In this document: positions 1 through 6,938 of the stretch, piece after piece
Layout: the number at the start of each line of letters is the position of its first letter
Position numbering within the stretch: the stretch's first letter is position 1
Source: Deltaproteobacteria bacterium
GTDB taxonomy: Bacteria; Desulfobacterota; Anaeroferrophillalia; Anaeroferrophillales; Tharpellaceae
DNA length: 7,513 nucleotides
NCBI GenBank assembly: GCA_030640695.1
Contig: DAOWIX010000004.1
Location: 1-7,513 of the forward strand
Direction of reading: 5' to 3'
The notes under the pieces: model-generated
Told to the model about the DNA's origin: nothing
What the model saw: only the letters and a program-made list of their open reading frames with translations
The model's database searches: none
Translations under genes and position numbers: made by a program

Positions 1-876
1 CATGTGGGTGTTGACGGCGGTCAGTTTGGCATCGAGATCGTCGATGAAGTTGAGAAGGATGGCTTCCTGGGTTTTGGGTCTTTTCGGGGAGCCGTATTCA
101 TATTCGCCATGATGACTTAAAATGAGATGTTCAAGCAGCATCAGGGTTGAGGCCGGAAAACCTTTTAAGGTTGCGGCTTTCTCCTGAATCATACGAACCC
201 CGATCATGACATGACCTAAGAGACGGCCGGAAGTCGAGTAGTCGAGATTGCGTTCATAGGTCAGTTCATGAATCTTGCCAATATCGTGAAGCAAAGCTCC
301 GGCCAAGACCAAATCAAGGTTTATCTGGGGGTAGAGAGGGGTCACCTTTAAAGCGAGATGAGCGACCCCTAAGGTATGCTCAAGCAGACCTCCAAGCCAG
401 GCATGGTGCATCGCCTTGGCCGCCGGGGCCAGAGCGAAAGCCTTGGCGAACTCCTGATCTTTGACAAAAAAGGCTTCGCTCAGCCGTTTCAGCCAAGGAT
501 CCCGAATGTCGATGATAATCTGCCGAAGGTCCCGTTCCAGGGTCGGGATATGCTTGTCGGTATGAGGTAAAAAAATTCGCGGATCTATCTCCCCCTGCCA
601 GAGCTCAATAAAGTTCAGAGTCAGTTGCAGGTTGCCGTTAAAGAGTTGACTGCGCCCTTTGATATGAACACAGTCGCCCTCCTTTATCGCGGCCCCAGCC
701 CGTTCAGCATCCTCCCAGAGAAAAGCGGCAAGCTCACCACTGCGATCGCCGAGTTTGAGGTTGAGATAATCTTTACCATTGCGACTGCGCGCCAGGTTTT
801 TACGACGAACTAAGAGCCTAAGGTCAACCGACTGGTTCTCTACAATATCAGCAACCTTGATGCTGGAAATGGTCAT
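1..876 (-). CDS. OB-fold/HD-domain 3'-5' exoribonuclease, YhaM-like (C-terminus cut by window edge)
   Basis: I translated this from the complement: 292 codons are open to the window edge, so the C-terminus is missing. YhaM-type proteins are a little over 300 residues, so only a short tail is lost. Residues 7-95 form an OB-like nucleic-acid-binding domain (DYLNLKLGDRSGE at 36-48, then CVHIKGRSQLFNGNLQL). An HD domain follows: MHHAWLGGLLEHTLGVA (156-172), LLHDIGK (195-201, the HD pair at 197-198), GHVMIG (221-226), SHHGEYEYGSP (254-264) and a late IDDLDAK (278-284). This motif series is typical of the YhaM family, metal-dependent 3'-5' exoribonucleases of the cytoplasm. The RNase activity is inferred from the family and could be another phosphohydrolase. 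The ATG at 876 lies inside the end of thiL, a 29-base overlap, with a purine-rich ribosome site upstream, so it is probably the last visible gene of the lon-thiL operon. Confidence 0.88.
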   Translation of the reverse strand, partial: MTISSIKVADIVENQSVDLRLLVRRKNLARSRNGKDYLNLKLGDRSGELAAFLWEDAERAGAAIKEGDCVHIKGRSQLFNGNLQLTLNFIELWQGEIDPRIFLPHTDKHIPTLERDLRQIIIDIRDPWLKRLSEAFFVKDQEFAKAFALAPAAKAMHHAWLGGLLEHTLGVAHLALKVTPLYPQINLDLVLAGALLHDIGKIHELTYERNLDYSTSGRLLGHVMIGVRMIQEKAATLKGFPASTLMLLEHLILSHHGEYEYGSPKRPKTQEAILLNFIDDLDAKLTAVNTHM

Positions 877-1879
877 AACCTCCCCTTGCGCCAAGCGCGG
901 TTCGTGATCCATCGGCGAGCATAAAAACACCTTCTGCCACCGTAATTCGACCAATTCTAGTCAGCTCTACAACCGCTTTGGCGGCAAGCGTTTCAATCTT
1001 TGAGCGTTGCTTTGGAGACGCCGTAAAAAGCAGTTCATAATCTTCACCACCAGCCAGAAGAGCAACATAATCAACCAAGTCAGCTTCGAAAAAATCCCTG
1101 GCGGCAAATGAAAGTGGTAAACGGGAAACCTCCAGTTCAGCCCCAAGACCACCAGAATCGGTCAACAAATGACCAAGATCGGCAAGCACCCCGTCACTGA
1201 CATCAAGCATAGCGGAAACGGCCCCGGAGGCGGCCAACATCTCGCCCAAAGCAACCCGTGGAGTGGGACGCAGATGCCGATTTTTGAGAAAATCTGCACT
1301 CTCATTAAGGGCTGATGGAGCTTGCAAATCCCCCTGCAGGAGTTTGAGCCCCAGATAACTGTCACCAAAGCTTCCAGACAGATAGATATCATCGCCAACC
1401 AGAGCCCCACCGCGCAAAATCGGCTTTCCCTTCAGGGCCAAACCGCAAAGCGTAACCGAAATCACCATCTGGTCAGCCTGCACGGTATCACCGCCCGCCA
1501 GTTGCACGCCATACTCTTTTGCAAGAAGCAAAAATGCGTCAACAAAACTTTCAAGCCATACTTTTTCAAGACGGGCGGGCAGAGCCAGGGAGAGATAGAC
1601 ACAGGATGGACTCCCTCCCATCGCCGCCAGATCACTCAAATTTACAGCCAGCGACTTATATCCAAGATCTGCCGCCGAGGTATATTCGAAATCAAAATGA
1701 ACCCCCTCAACCAGCATATCCGTAGTCGTCAGGATCCCTTGACCGGCAAGCGGAGACCACCAGGCGGCATCATCGCCGATACCGAGTTTTAAGTCGTCGG
1801 TAGCTTCCGGCAGACGCTGCCTCAGGGCCTCAATGAAGCCGAATTCGCCCCAATCGGCAATAGTTAGAGGATCTTTCAT
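848..1879 (-). CDS. thiL: Thiamine-monophosphate kinase ThiL
   Basis: ThiL phosphorylates thiamine monophosphate with ATP to thiamine diphosphate, the last step of cofactor synthesis, in the cytoplasm. Numbering from the ATG at 1879 (343 residues, about normal for the family), the hallmarks appear in order: GIGDDAA (33-39) and TTDMLVEGVHF (52-62) for metal and nucleotide binding, NLSDLAAMGG (80-89), GGDT (129-132), MLDVSDGVLADL (224-235) and GGEDYELL (277-284). All acidic residues of these motifs are present, so the enzyme looks active. The start is uncertain. A TTG at 1888 overlaps the lon stop as TTGA and would add three residues; the ATG lies 5 bases after the lon stop. Neither has a visible Shine-Dalgarno site, so initiation probably depends on coupling to lon. 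I prefer the ATG because MKDPLTIADWGEFGFIEALR resembles a normal ThiL N-terminus. The 3' end overlaps the next gene by 29 bases. Confidence 0.96.
   Translation of the reverse strand: MKDPLTIADWGEFGFIEALRQRLPEATDDLKLGIGDDAAWWSPLAGQGILTTTDMLVEGVHFDFEYTSAADLGYKSLAVNLSDLAAMGGSPSCVYLSLALPARLEKVWLESFVDAFLLLAKEYGVQLAGGDTVQADQMVISVTLCGLALKGKPILRGGALVGDDIYLSGSFGDSYLGLKLLQGDLQAPSALNESADFLKNRHLRPTPRVALGEMLAASGAVSAMLDVSDGVLADLGHLLTDSGGLGAELEVSRLPLSFAARDFFEADLVDYVALLAGGEDYELLFTASPKQRSKIETLAAKAVVELTRIGRITVAEGVFMLADGSRTALGARGGYDHFQHQGC
879..887 (-). promoter_or_regulatory. Ribosome binding site of the HD/OB gene, inside thiL
   Basis: On the minus strand the sequence is AAGGGGAGG followed by TT and the ATG at 876. 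The strict GGAGG is only 2 bases from the ATG, but the GGGG part lies 5 bases away, so the purine run can serve as a Shine-Dalgarno site. It sits within the last codons of thiL, so ribosomes finishing thiL pass over it, which suggests translational coupling. Confidence 0.6.
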
Positions 1880-1884
1880 TACAA

Positions 1885-4554
1885 TCAATCATCGATAACA
1901 GAGTTGGCTTTCTTCCGGCTACGACTCTTTTTAACCGGCTTTTCGACCTCATCCGGCAGCGCCTCAGGAGCACTGGTCAGAGCGTGGGTAACAACTTGAT
2001 CGGCCATTTTAACCGGGATAATGGTCAACTGCCGGCGAATGTTAGGCGGAATCTCTTCCAGATCTTTACGATTATCTTCGGGAATCAAAATCGTTGTCGC
2101 GCCAAAACGTAACGCCGCCAGAACTTTCTCTTTCAACCCACCAATCGGCATCACCCGACCGGTCAGAGTCAGCTCTCCGGTCATCGCCACATTACGATAA
2201 GCGGGAATCCCGGTCAGAGCCGAAAGAATGGAGGTCAACATTGTTACCCCGGCCGAAGGCCCATCTTTCGGAGTAGCCCCGGCCGGAACATGAATATGGA
2301 TATCATTCTCTTTGAAGATATCGGCTGATAAACCAAACTGCCGGGAACGGGAGCGAATAAAACTCATGGCCGCCTGGGCCGACTCTTTCATGACATCGCC
2401 CAGATGACCAGTTAAAGAGAGACTTCCTTTACCCGGCATCAGCATGGTCTCAACCAGCAACACAACCCCACCATATGGCGTCCAGGCCAAACCGGTGGCA
2501 ACGCCGGCTTGATCCTCGCCCTGCCCACCCTCGGGCAGAAATTTAACCGGCCCCAAGAAACGATGCAGTGAAGCCGGGGTCATCATGGTCTTGCCGACTT
2601 TCTCTTTCTCCGCCACTTTGGTCGCCACTTTACGACACAGAGAACCAATTTCACGTTCCAGGTTTCGCACCCCTGACTCTCTGGTGTAACGGTTGATTAC
2701 CGCTAACAAGGCCGTACGGGAGAAGGCGATATATTCGGCACTAATACCATTGGCCTCCATCTGTCGGGGAATCAGATAGCGTTTAGCAATATTCAACTTC
2801 TCTTCGTCGGTATAGCCGGAGAGTTCAATAATCTCCATACGATCGCGCAAAGCCGCCGGAATTGGTTCTAAAGAATTTGCCGTCGTAATAAACATCGTAT
2901 GTGAGAGATCGTAAGGAACATTGAGATAGTGATCACTGAATTCGGAGTTCTGTTCGGGATCGAGTACCTCAAGCAGGGCCGAGGCCGGGTCGCCGCGAAA
3001 ATCATTGCCGATCTTGTCAATCTCGTCCATCATAAAGACCGGGTTTTTGGTACCGGCCTGCTTTAAGCCTTGAATAATCCGGCCCGGCAGAGCCCCGATA
3101 TAGGTCCGGCGATGGCCCCGAATTTCGGCCTCATCGCGCATGCCGCCAAGGGAGAGGCGATAGAATTTACGCCCTAAAGCGCGAGCCACCGATTTTCCAA
3201 GAGAGGTTTTTCCGACCCCGGGAGGGCCGACAAAACATAAGATCGGCCCTTTCATCTTGTTTTTAAGTTTGCAAACCGCCAGATATTCGATAATCCGCTC
3301 CTTGATCTTGCCCAGACCATAATGGTCCTCTTCCAGAATCTGGCGGGCTTTGGCAAGATTGAGATTATCCCGAGTTTTCTTATGCCAGGGAACATCAATC
3401 ATCCAGTCAATATAGGTCCGAATAATATTGGCTTCCGCAGCATCGGGATGCATTCTTTCAAGACGTTCAAGCTGCTTGAGCGACTCGTCTAAAGGCTGTT
3501 TCGGCATCTTGCATTTTTTGAGCTTATCGCGGAGCTCCTCCATCTCGGCGGAACGATCATCGTGATCACCGAGCTCATTGCGGATCGCCTTCATCTGCTC
3601 TTTTAAGAAGTACTCCCGCTGAGTTTTGGTCATCTCCTCTTTGGCCGAATTCTGGATCTTGGCCTGCATAGTTAAAACCTGGAGCTCTTTAGCCAGAATT
3701 TTATTGATCTGACTTAAGCGCTTAAGACCATTGCGCTCTTCCATGAAAGATTGAGCAACCTTGATCTTAACCCCAAGATTAGAGACAATCAGATCGGCCA
3801 GACGCCCAGGGAGATTGATATTGTCGAGAATCATCGCCACTTCAGGCGCAATCGGCTTACCCAGCGAGATCGCCTTTTCCAGGCGATCCTTGACACTGCG
3901 CATCATGGCTTCGGTTTTTAGATCAAGCTTATCCTTTTCGATATCCTCAACCTTTTCAACCCGAACCTTAAATAGTGGATCCCGCTGTACTACTTCAGTG
4001 ATCGCCGCCTTGGCCAGACCCTGCACCAAAATTTTGACGCGGCCATCGGGCAACTTCAACATCCGCATAATCATCGAAATCGTGCCGACCCGGTAGACCC
4101 CACTGCGATCAGGATTCTCCTCCCGAAGATCTTTTTGCGTGACCAGAAAGATAAGTCGGTCTCCGGCCAGAGCTTCGTCAACTGCCTTGATGGAAGCCTC
4201 CCGACCGACAAAAAGAGGCATAATCATAAAGGGAAAAACGACCACGTCACGTACCGGCAACAACGGCAACTCATCCGGCAAAACCAACTCTTCGCCCTCA
4301 CCATTGCTCTCCTCTTGATCTTCGCCGGAGCCTTCTTCGATAACCGCCAAGACATCTTCAAGATCAAGCTCTTCATCTAACTCTTCCAGCTTAATCACCT
4401 CGGCGTCAACGACAACTTCATCCTGATCTTCACGTTCTAACTTCTGGGCCTCGCTATCATCACCTACAGAGCCTCCCCCGGTTCCATCTTCAGATCCCGT
4501 TTCATCATCAGATAAAGGAAGATCCTCATCCCGCTTTTTTTTATCGTCACTCAC
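1885..4554 (-). CDS. lon: ATP-dependent endopeptidase Lon (LonA type)
   Basis: This is the cytoplasmic AAA+ serine protease that degrades misfolded and short-lived regulatory proteins. It has 889 residues against about 784 in E. coli. In order: a very acidic extension (1-95), the substrate-binding LON domain (from LPLLPVRDVVVFPFM, 96-110, to about 300), a helical linker (about 300-400), and the AAA+ module with Walker A GPPGVGKT (443-450), Walker B VFMMDE (506-511), sensor-1 TTAN (557-560) and sensor-2 region GVRNLER (628-634). The protease domain has catalytic Ser767 in DGPSAG (764-769) and Lys810 in GGLKEK (805-810). Their 43-residue spacing equals that of the E. coli dyad. A basic tail (KPVKKSRSRKK, 872-882) ends the protein. 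The start is GTG at 4554, backed by GGAGG seven bases upstream. No transmembrane segment is seen, so it is LonA rather than LonB. It is first in a tight run with thiL and the HD/OB gene. Confidence 0.98.
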   Translation of the reverse strand: MSDDKKKRDEDLPLSDDETGSEDGTGGGSVGDDSEAQKLEREDQDEVVVDAEVIKLEELDEELDLEDVLAVIEEGSGEDQEESNGEGEELVLPDELPLLPVRDVVVFPFMIMPLFVGREASIKAVDEALAGDRLIFLVTQKDLREENPDRSGVYRVGTISMIMRMLKLPDGRVKILVQGLAKAAITEVVQRDPLFKVRVEKVEDIEKDKLDLKTEAMMRSVKDRLEKAISLGKPIAPEVAMILDNINLPGRLADLIVSNLGVKIKVAQSFMEERNGLKRLSQINKILAKELQVLTMQAKIQNSAKEEMTKTQREYFLKEQMKAIRNELGDHDDRSAEMEELRDKLKKCKMPKQPLDESLKQLERLERMHPDAAEANIIRTYIDWMIDVPWHKKTRDNLNLAKARQILEEDHYGLGKIKERIIEYLAVCKLKNKMKGPILCFVGPPGVGKTSLGKSVARALGRKFYRLSLGGMRDEAEIRGHRRTYIGALPGRIIQGLKQAGTKNPVFMMDEIDKIGNDFRGDPASALLEVLDPEQNSEFSDHYLNVPYDLSHTMFITTANSLEPIPAALRDRMEIIELSGYTDEEKLNIAKRYLIPRQMEANGISAEYIAFSRTALLAVINRYTRESGVRNLEREIGSLCRKVATKVAEKEKVGKTMMTPASLHRFLGPVKFLPEGGQGEDQAGVATGLAWTPYGGVVLLVETMLMPGKGSLSLTGHLGDVMKESAQAAMSFIRSRSRQFGLSADIFKENDIHIHVPAGATPKDGPSAGVTMLTSILSALTGIPAYRNVAMTGELTLTGRVMPIGGLKEKVLAALRFGATTILIPEDNRKDLEEIPPNIRRQLTIIPVKMADQVVTHALTSAPEALPDEVEKPVKKSRSRKKANSVIDD

Positions 4555-4657
4555 TGGCTAACCTCCAGATTGTATAAAACAATTAAATAAATCAACTTTA
4601 GTGGCTAAACTAACACGGCGAGCATTGCCCACCATACGGTTTCTGAAACATCATACT
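4555..4657 (-). promoter_or_regulatory. Leader region of lon with a small inverted repeat and a possible weak promoter
   Basis: This 103-base gap lies between the MetE-fold gene and lon. Seen: an AT-rich half next to lon, with TTGATT and TACAAT elements on the minus strand 15 bases apart, just before the ribosome site. That position leaves almost no leader, so the match may be accidental. An inverted repeat TTTAG-TGG-CTAAA (plus-strand 4597-4609, 5-base arms) could be an operator. It is not the CIRCE heat-shock operator, and I see no clear sigma-32 consensus. No hairpin followed by a T-run was found after the MetE-fold gene, so read-through into lon is possible. Confidence 0.3.
4562..4566 (-). 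promoter_or_regulatory. Ribosome binding site of lon
   Basis: On the minus strand a perfect GGAGG is followed by TTAGCCA (7 bases) and the GTG at 4554. The spacing is optimal, and this fixes the non-ATG start of lon. Confidence 0.85.
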
Positions 4658-5731
4658 TTACAATTTGTAATGCTTTCGCAAACGCTCTGAAAGTTCCATT
4701 GTTAATTCGAAAACCCGGACAGCGCGGGCCGGCGTCAGCGACCCGGCCCCGCAACTGGGCGATACAAAACTCCGCTCCAAAACAGTCTTGAGCGGCATTC
4801 CAGCACTGCTCAAACGCTCCATTTGCGCCTTAAGCAAAGCCAACAAGGAGTCAACATCCTCACCATCAACCGCCGCACTGGTCGGCACCACGCCCCAGGC
4901 CAGATAGCCCCCGTCGCCAAGAAATTTTTCCAACTCCGCTTGATAGAGAAGCAGGTTCTCTCCATATTCGTAGGCATCAAAGTTTAGCAAGTCAACCCTG
5001 GTATCGAGGAGCAGAGACCAATCGGTATTGCCGCAGCAGTGCACTCCAGTCAAACCTTCAAGGCCGTCGCTGACCTCATTTAAGAGATCCCGCACCTGCT
5101 CTCTGGAGAGCGTGCAGAAGGCGGTTCCAAAAGAGACCATATAGGGTTCATCAAAAAAGGTAAGCGTCGGCAACCCCGGAAAACAGCGCTTGAGAAAGGT
5201 TTCCTGCCAGCGGGCTTTCATATTCAGATGTTTGACCACAACATCGGCCAGGGTCGAATCATAAATAATCGATCTTTTTTGGGCATCGGTAACCCCGAGA
5301 CCAAAACTGATGGGCCCGGTCACATGCCCCTTGACCAGAACCGGCGCTTTTCCTTTATAGCGTTCGGCCAGAGCCGGCAGGCCCTGCCATAAACCACTGG
5401 CCCGCTCCCGACTAATTGCGAAATGGTCGAGTTCAGCTGCCATCACGGCCTCATAAAAGTGAGTTAACTGATCAACAAAATCGGCTTGCCCCGGATCAAG
5501 ATAAAAGCGCTCTCCGACATCATCAAGAACCGCACCAGGCAACCCCTCTCCATACTGAACATACATCCCTTCGAGAAATGAACGGTTGGGCAGCTGCGGC
5601 CAGAAAGGAGCTTCCGGCAGACAGTTGGCAATCAAATCAAGGGTGGACTCAACTTCCGGATGGGGCAGGCTGCCGATAGCAATCGCCATACAACGCGGCA
5701 AAAAAGTCTTTCGCAAAGAGGGACTAGCCAC
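4658..5731 (-). CDS. UROD/MetE-fold protein; candidate folate-independent (core) methionine synthase
   Basis: With the GTG start the protein has 357 residues, about the size of the C-terminal catalytic domain of cobalamin-independent methionine synthase MetE, with no N-terminal domain. Matches to that domain: AIGSLPHPE (19-27, compare MetE TIGSFP), KGHVTGPISF (134-143, compare LTGPVT), FFDEP (192-196, compare DEP), VHCCG (230-234) and SPSCGAG (324-330). MetE binds zinc through His-x-Cys, Glu and Cys. Here His231, Cys233, an acidic residue in AYEYGE (Glu255 or Glu258) and Cys327 can fill these places. A methyl transfer to a thiol such as homocysteine is therefore plausible, as in the folate-independent MesA-MesD families, perhaps with a corrinoid protein as donor. 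That role is inferred; a UROD-like or other corrinoid methyltransferase is possible. The GTG at 5731 has GGAG six bases upstream; the TTG at 5749 and ATG at 5689 lack one. Lon lies 103 bases downstream. Confidence 0.82.
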   Translation of the reverse strand: MASPSLRKTFLPRCMAIAIGSLPHPEVESTLDLIANCLPEAPFWPQLPNRSFLEGMYVQYGEGLPGAVLDDVGERFYLDPGQADFVDQLTHFYEAVMAAELDHFAISRERASGLWQGLPALAERYKGKAPVLVKGHVTGPISFGLGVTDAQKRSIIYDSTLADVVVKHLNMKARWQETFLKRCFPGLPTLTFFDEPYMVSFGTAFCTLSREQVRDLLNEVSDGLEGLTGVHCCGNTDWSLLLDTRVDLLNFDAYEYGENLLLYQAELEKFLGDGGYLAWGVVPTSAAVDGEDVDSLLALLKAQMERLSSAGMPLKTVLERSFVSPSCGAGSLTPARAVRVFELTMELSERLRKHYKL

Positions 5732-5737
5732 ATAAAT

Positions 5738-5741
5738 CTCC
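5738..5741 (-). promoter_or_regulatory. Ribosome binding site deciding the start of the MetE-fold gene
   Basis: On the minus strand GGAG is followed by ATTTAT (6 bases) and the GTG at 5731. Neither the in-frame TTG at 5749 nor the in-frame ATG at 5689 has a comparable site, so this short motif favours the GTG. A caution: an out-of-frame ATG directly overlaps the GTG. Confidence 0.55.
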
Positions 5742-5786
5742 GTATCCAAAAAACAGTGGGTAAAGATAAAATAGTAAAATTCAGCA

Positions 5787-5800
5787 GTTTTTTAAAAAAC
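5787..5800. repeat. Perfect 14-base palindrome in the divergent promoter region
   Basis: The sequence is G, six T, six A, C: a perfect self-complementary palindrome without a loop, in the middle of the divergent intergenic region. It could be a dimeric regulator site, or an A-tract bend or melting element. Read as a terminator it has no GC stem, so that use is unlikely. In AT-rich DNA part of the match is expected by chance. Confidence 0.5.
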
Positions 5801-5885
5801 AACGATATTTTACTCTCGAAAACTCTATTTCTATCATAAATCTCACGATTTTAGCAACCATTTTACCTCTACTTCCAGCTATTGA

Positions 5886-5914
5886 TTGACAATTGACCCG
5901 ATTTTTACTAACCA
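5886..5914 (+). promoter_or_regulatory. Possible promoter of the RNase Z-like gene
   Basis: A perfect TTGACA (5886-5891) is followed after 17 bases by TAACCA (5909-5914), a weak -10 element. If real, transcription would begin near 5920. The in-frame TTG at 5886 would then lie upstream of the transcript and could not be a start codon, which agrees with the ATG at 5955. The poor -10 keeps confidence low. Confidence 0.3.
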
Positions 5915-5954
5915 CTTGAACCTCCTAAGCAAAATATTTTATCCCGGCAAACAG

Positions 5955-6938
5955 ATGACTCTTCCCTGGCACATAGAAGCACTCAACCCACCCTTTGGTG
6001 ATCCTGGATTTTTTCTCCTGCACAGCTATAGCGGACAGGGCCTACTTCTTGATCTCGGCGATCTGCACAAGCTTTCGGCAAAACAGATTTTAAAAGTTTC
6101 ACACATTTTTATCAGCCACGGCCATATCGATCATTTGATTGGCTTTGACCTCCTCTTGCGGATGACCTTAAACCACGCCAAACATCTACATCTATATGGT
6201 CCACCGGGAATTATCAAAATAGTCGAACACAAACTCCAAGGTTACTGCTGGAATCTGACAGCCCACCATGAGCTCCTGATTACAGCCCATGAGATCCATG
6301 AAAAAAGTATAGAGCAATGCACTTTTGCCTGCCGCCATAAATTTCACCCTGAACCCGGCATCTCCATGACCCGCAAAAGCTCTGCGATCTGTGAAAATCC
6401 GACCTTTACCATGGCCTCAACCACGGTTGACCATGGCATCGACTGCTTAGCCTTTGCCCTTAAAGAGCCTTTACAGATCAAGATCCGCCCCCAGGAGCTC
6501 AACCGCAGGGGCTGGCCTCCCGGCCCCTGGCTCAGTCAAGTTCAACAACATCTGCAATCGCAAAGCCCGGCGGAGACTATCATTGAGATTGCCGGGCACA
6601 GTTATCAACTCCAGGAGATTGCCGACGCTATCACCCAAATCAGACCCGGGTTAAAAATTGCCTACGTAACCGACACCGGCTTCACGCCAGAAAATCGCCA
6701 ACGCCTCCTACCTCTGATTGATGGTGCTGACATTCTGCTTTGCGAAGCCGCTTTTTTGGAGTCGACCGCCGACAAGGCTGAGATAAGTAAGCATCTGACA
6801 GCCGCTCAAGCGGGTCAACTGGCCCACCAGGCCAACGCCAAAGAGCTCCGACTTTTCCACTTCTCCCCACGCCATTCAGATGAAAAAGAGGAATTCTACC
6901 GGCAGGCTGGAGAACACTTTAACGGCCCTATAAGTTAG
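5955..6938 (+). CDS. RNase Z-like metallo-beta-lactamase-fold hydrolase
   Basis: The protein has 327 residues from the ATG at 5955. Domain order is that of the RNase Z (ElaC) branch of the MBL fold: NPPFGDPGFFLL (11-22), LLLDLGD (30-36), then the metal motif SHGHIDH (54-60, giving His55, His57, Asp59, His60), TVDHG (157-161, His160), an arm region with GWPPGPW (186-192), VTDTG (238-242, Asp240), KHLTAAQAGQLA (279-290, His280) and LFHFSPRH (300-307, His302). All residues of a two-zinc centre are present. RNase Z trims tRNA 3' ends, but this divergent subgroup is mainly known from sequence, so the substrate is unproven. The frame stays open to a TTG at 5886, adding 23 residues. I chose the ATG because MTLPWHIEALNPPFGDP fits the family N-terminus as I know it. 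No start has a visible Shine-Dalgarno site. No signal peptide or membrane segment is seen, so it is probably cytoplasmic. Confidence 0.85.
   Translation: MTLPWHIEALNPPFGDPGFFLLHSYSGQGLLLDLGDLHKLSAKQILKVSHIFISHGHIDHLIGFDLLLRMTLNHAKHLHLYGPPGIIKIVEHKLQGYCWNLTAHHELLITAHEIHEKSIEQCTFACRHKFHPEPGISMTRKSSAICENPTFTMASTTVDHGIDCLAFALKEPLQIKIRPQELNRRGWPPGPWLSQVQQHLQSQSPAETIIEIAGHSYQLQEIADAITQIRPGLKIAYVTDTGFTPENRQRLLPLIDGADILLCEAAFLESTADKAEISKHLTAAQAGQLAHQANAKELRLFHFSPRHSDEKEEFYRQAGEHFNGPIS

Larger units (their letters stand above)
5732..5954. promoter_or_regulatory. AT-rich divergent intergenic region
   Basis: This region separates the minus-strand MetE-fold gene from the plus-strand RNase Z-like gene and should hold both promoters. 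It is clearly richer in A and T than the flanking genes. On the minus strand, TACTAT-like sequences stand near the MetE-fold start without a good -35 partner. On the plus strand, a consensus-like TTGACA lies at 5886. A perfect 14-base palindrome lies at 5787-5800. I see no RNA gene and no small coding frame with a ribosome site here. Confidence 0.5.

Noticed and set aside
376..813. Two plus-strand frames (376-570 and 625-813) at the left end
   Set aside because: The minus strand here encodes an unbroken OB/HD protein with clear family motifs, so these are shadows.
1322..1792. 156-codon open frame antisense to thiL
   Set aside because: It lies entirely opposite the strongly supported thiL, has no ribosome site I can see, and its product shows no recognisable fold. 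Long antisense frames are common in such genes.
1880..1888. TTG at 1888 as the thiL start
   Set aside because: It overlaps the lon stop and lacks a ribosome site. The ATG nine bases later is equally coupled and gives a normal family N-terminus. It cannot be excluded.
3761..4096. 111-codon open frame antisense to lon
   Set aside because: It is a shadow of the Lon LON-domain coding sequence; the product is Arg/Ser-rich and of low complexity.
4597..4609. CIRCE-like heat-shock operator before lon
   Set aside because: The inverted repeat TTTAG-TGG-CTAAA has arms of 5 bases and a 3-base gap. CIRCE has 9-base arms with a 9-base gap and a different sequence.
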